DNA of 64,000 bases, taken from assembly GCA_002803225.1 (NCBI GenBank), contig NXFV01001684.1:1-64000 (forward strand). Reading direction: 5' to 3'. Positions within the stretch are counted from its first letter, which is position 1; every line of letters begins with the position of its first letter. The position numbers and the translations under genes were made by a program. Shown in pieces: positions 62,301-64,000 of this stretch. The notes under the pieces are model-generated. The model saw only the letters and a program-made list of their open reading frames with translations, searched no databases and was not told the DNA's origin. Source of the stretch: Gamarada debralockiae. Taxonomy: Eukaryota; Ascomycota; Leotiomycetes; Helotiales; Hyphodiscaceae.

Positions 62301-63020
62301 TGGTTGACTTGCTGATGAAGGTGAGAAGCTCTAATCAAACGTTAGGATTGATTTCCGAGACAACGTAGAATTAACACTTGCCTCTGTTGCCTGAAAGCTT
62401 GCCAAGGCTTCCTTTGCCCTAGATTCAGATATTTCTGGCACAACATATGACCAGCTCTGTGGCACTTCCTCCACACTCTCGAGCTGTTCTGCTATACCAG
62501 TAACATACAGCCCCGTTCGAAAAGCGACCATGACCATCTGCACAGCAATTGGGATCAAGGCTGGAAGAGATGGTGCACTGGTGATCGCCATTGCCGCAAA
62601 AAGGCCAGTGCACAGGCCCACAAGGCAGCTATCCTGAGGTCTGCTAGTGCCATCTTGTGATGTCACTTCATTCCTAATGTATAATTATTAGTTATCAGTC
62701 TAAGGGCTTGATATTGAGCTCACTCACTCGATGTAATGGGTGAGTTGGGTGATGCATAACAAAGCACTGTCCACAGCAGAGTTCTTTGTATTTGAAATAT
62801 GGTATCTCTCGTTCAATTCCTGGATGGAAGAAAAGATAGGGATTCGTTGACGGTCAATGCTCGACAGACGATCGATTTCGGTTTGAAGTGCTGATGAGGT
62901 TTGCTCTAAGAAAGACTTCGAAAGTATACCGAGATTTTCTCGGCGAAAGAAGCCCGTCAGACACTCGTAGGCATTCAGTGACTGGTCCCCGAACAGGAGA
63001 AATGCCATATGGTCGGCCAT
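56331..63020 (-). CDS. Non-reducing polyketide synthase, DHN-melanin type (SAT-KS-AT-PT-ACP-ACP-TE)
   Basis: Iterative type I PKS expected to build the pentaketide 1,3,6,8-tetrahydroxynaphthalene. Six exons: 63020-62728, 62673-62382, 62330-61361, 61295-58846, 58796-56433, 56381-56331; total 2140 codons (2139 aa), typical for melanin PKS1. SAT: GLCTGLFAAMA. KS from about 379 (KLAIVGMAGRFPD), active Cys in IDTACSSSAAA (about 547). AT: LFTGQGSHYAAMG, active Ser in GHSLGEYAAL (about 1000). PT: SGHLVNGVMLCPS (catalytic His about 1324). ACP1 LGCDSLMSL (about 1684) and ACP2 LGMDSLMAL (about 1806). TE/CLC: GWSAGG (about 1964) with GNHFSMM (His about 2112). The second intron has a GC donor (GCAAGT at 62381). 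All active-site residues are present. Melanin assignment rests on architecture and neighbours; another naphthol product is possible. Confidence 0.93.
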
Positions 63021-64000
63021 GGTTGGAAACTGGCCCAAGAATTGCAGGTATGGGAGGGACTTCGACCTTCCTGGGGAGTGGGCTTCGGGAACTTATACCC
63101 CGAGTCATATGAAAAGCGGCACGCAGTCACTGATAGAAGTGTCATTTCGTGCTGGAGAATAGTGAGACATTAAGCCACAATCCATTAATAATATGTACAG
63201 GTAACATTCCTTTGATTCCTTGACCATTGTAACGGAACTTCCTGTCCACGGCCGAAACAAGCTTGGATCTTCCTCTGGAAGTGGAGTTCCGTACGAGTGG
63301 ACCTGTCAACATAGGAAGGTTCCACACTCCCCTTCACGAGACTTTCAGAACAACCTAGTCAGGGAGGATCTAACGCTAAAACCACACTGGCGCGGATGCT
63401 ACTATGAATAGATACGGAATACTGGTTTAATCTACTTTGCATTCACTCTAAGTTGTTGTTCGATAGGTGTTTTTGACATCTTCTGACAAAGCCAAGGCCC
63501 ATATCAAACAAATATCGGCATGGAGATATTGAGCATCTTGAGCCTCGGCGGAAGGGGATCGGGTATAGTCTGTCCGCCAAACAAGTTCATACTCACCCAA
63601 TAATCAAGAAATTGCCAGAGGACCTCAGAAACGACTGGGATTGTTGGAAGCAGCAATCAATTCCAGTCCATGGGGTAAGTTTGCTGGAGCCACTCGGACA
63701 GCAAAACGAAATCCCTGAACGAGATAACTCTCTACACAGACAACACTAGTGAGCAACTTGTTCAGGAAGCTTATTCAGCACTCATGCACTCATTGACATG
63801 AATGAGGTCTCGGACAAGAATTCAAACAGGAGGTCGGACAGGAGAACGGAGGTCAACCTGTGTAAATCGCGATTTCTCGTGTTCGCGGATCCATCAGTGG
63901 CAAGCATAGCGCGATTTTTGAAAGGCCTCAGGTTTGAAGCAGCCGAGATGCGGCTCAGTCGGTATGTCGCGCTAATCCTGCAGTGGTGTTGTTGGTGAGT
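63021..64000. other. PKS upstream region to the right edge
   Basis: About 980 bases upstream of the PKS start. Likely contains the PKS promoter. The short open frames (for example 63798-63998 plus) are not recognisable genes. Confidence 0.4.

Noticed and set aside
1..64000. CRISPR arrays, prophage or bacterial operon structure
   Set aside because: Spliceosomal introns and fungal gene families throughout; no repeat-spacer arrays seen.

Overview
The window looks like 64 kb of a filamentous ascomycete nuclear genome (Pezizomycotina; a Leotiomycetes/Helotiales-type fungus is my best guess from the gene mix, not a demonstrated placement). The grounds are intron-rich genes with 49-113 nt introns, HET-domain proteins, Zn2Cys6 regulators, a CBM1 cellulose-binding module, an ABCC transporter, a P450, a non-reducing polyketide synthase and a nuclear mitochondrial DNA polymerase. 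Exon models were built by hand from GT(GC)/AG sites and checked for phase; every multi-exon model described as intact closes to a whole number of codons.

Layout. 0.3-12 kb is a decayed, accessory-type stretch: a HET gene with an in-frame stop, a Tc1/mariner relic, a second broken HET gene, one intact secreted CBM1 protein, a broken fungal-specific transcription factor and a siderophore-type MFS transporter killed by three nonsense transitions. 13-21.7 kb holds a P450, a zinc alcohol dehydrogenase and a full-length ABCC transporter, a possible small detoxification or metabolite unit. 22-35.7 kb is mixed: a single-exon HET protein with a presequence-like N-terminus, mitochondrial DNA polymerase gamma (MIP1), an SLX8-like RING/SIM ubiquitin ligase, a CofD/UPF0052-like protein, and a 1065-residue protein joining a von Willebrand A domain to a RING-IBR-RING-like module. 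36-43.8 kb is again decayed: an OMA1-like M48 protease remnant and a long NO VEIN/sacsin-type GHKL-ATPase plus DUF3883 gene with several frameshifts and stops.

47-63 kb is a DHN-melanin-type cluster: a Cmr1/Pig1-like regulator (two C2H2 fingers plus a Zn2Cys6), a tetrahydroxynaphthalene-reductase-like SDR, an AflR-like Zn2Cys6 regulator whose 3' part looks damaged, and a 2139-residue SAT-KS-AT-PT-ACP-ACP-TE polyketide synthase. The expected logic is that the PKS makes 1,3,6,8-tetrahydroxynaphthalene (or an acylated precursor), the SDR reduces it to scytalone, and the two regulators control the locus; scytalone dehydratase and laccase are not in the window.

No tRNA, rRNA, CRISPR array or complete transposon was recognised. 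Gene-poor stretches longer than about 300 bases are listed as such.
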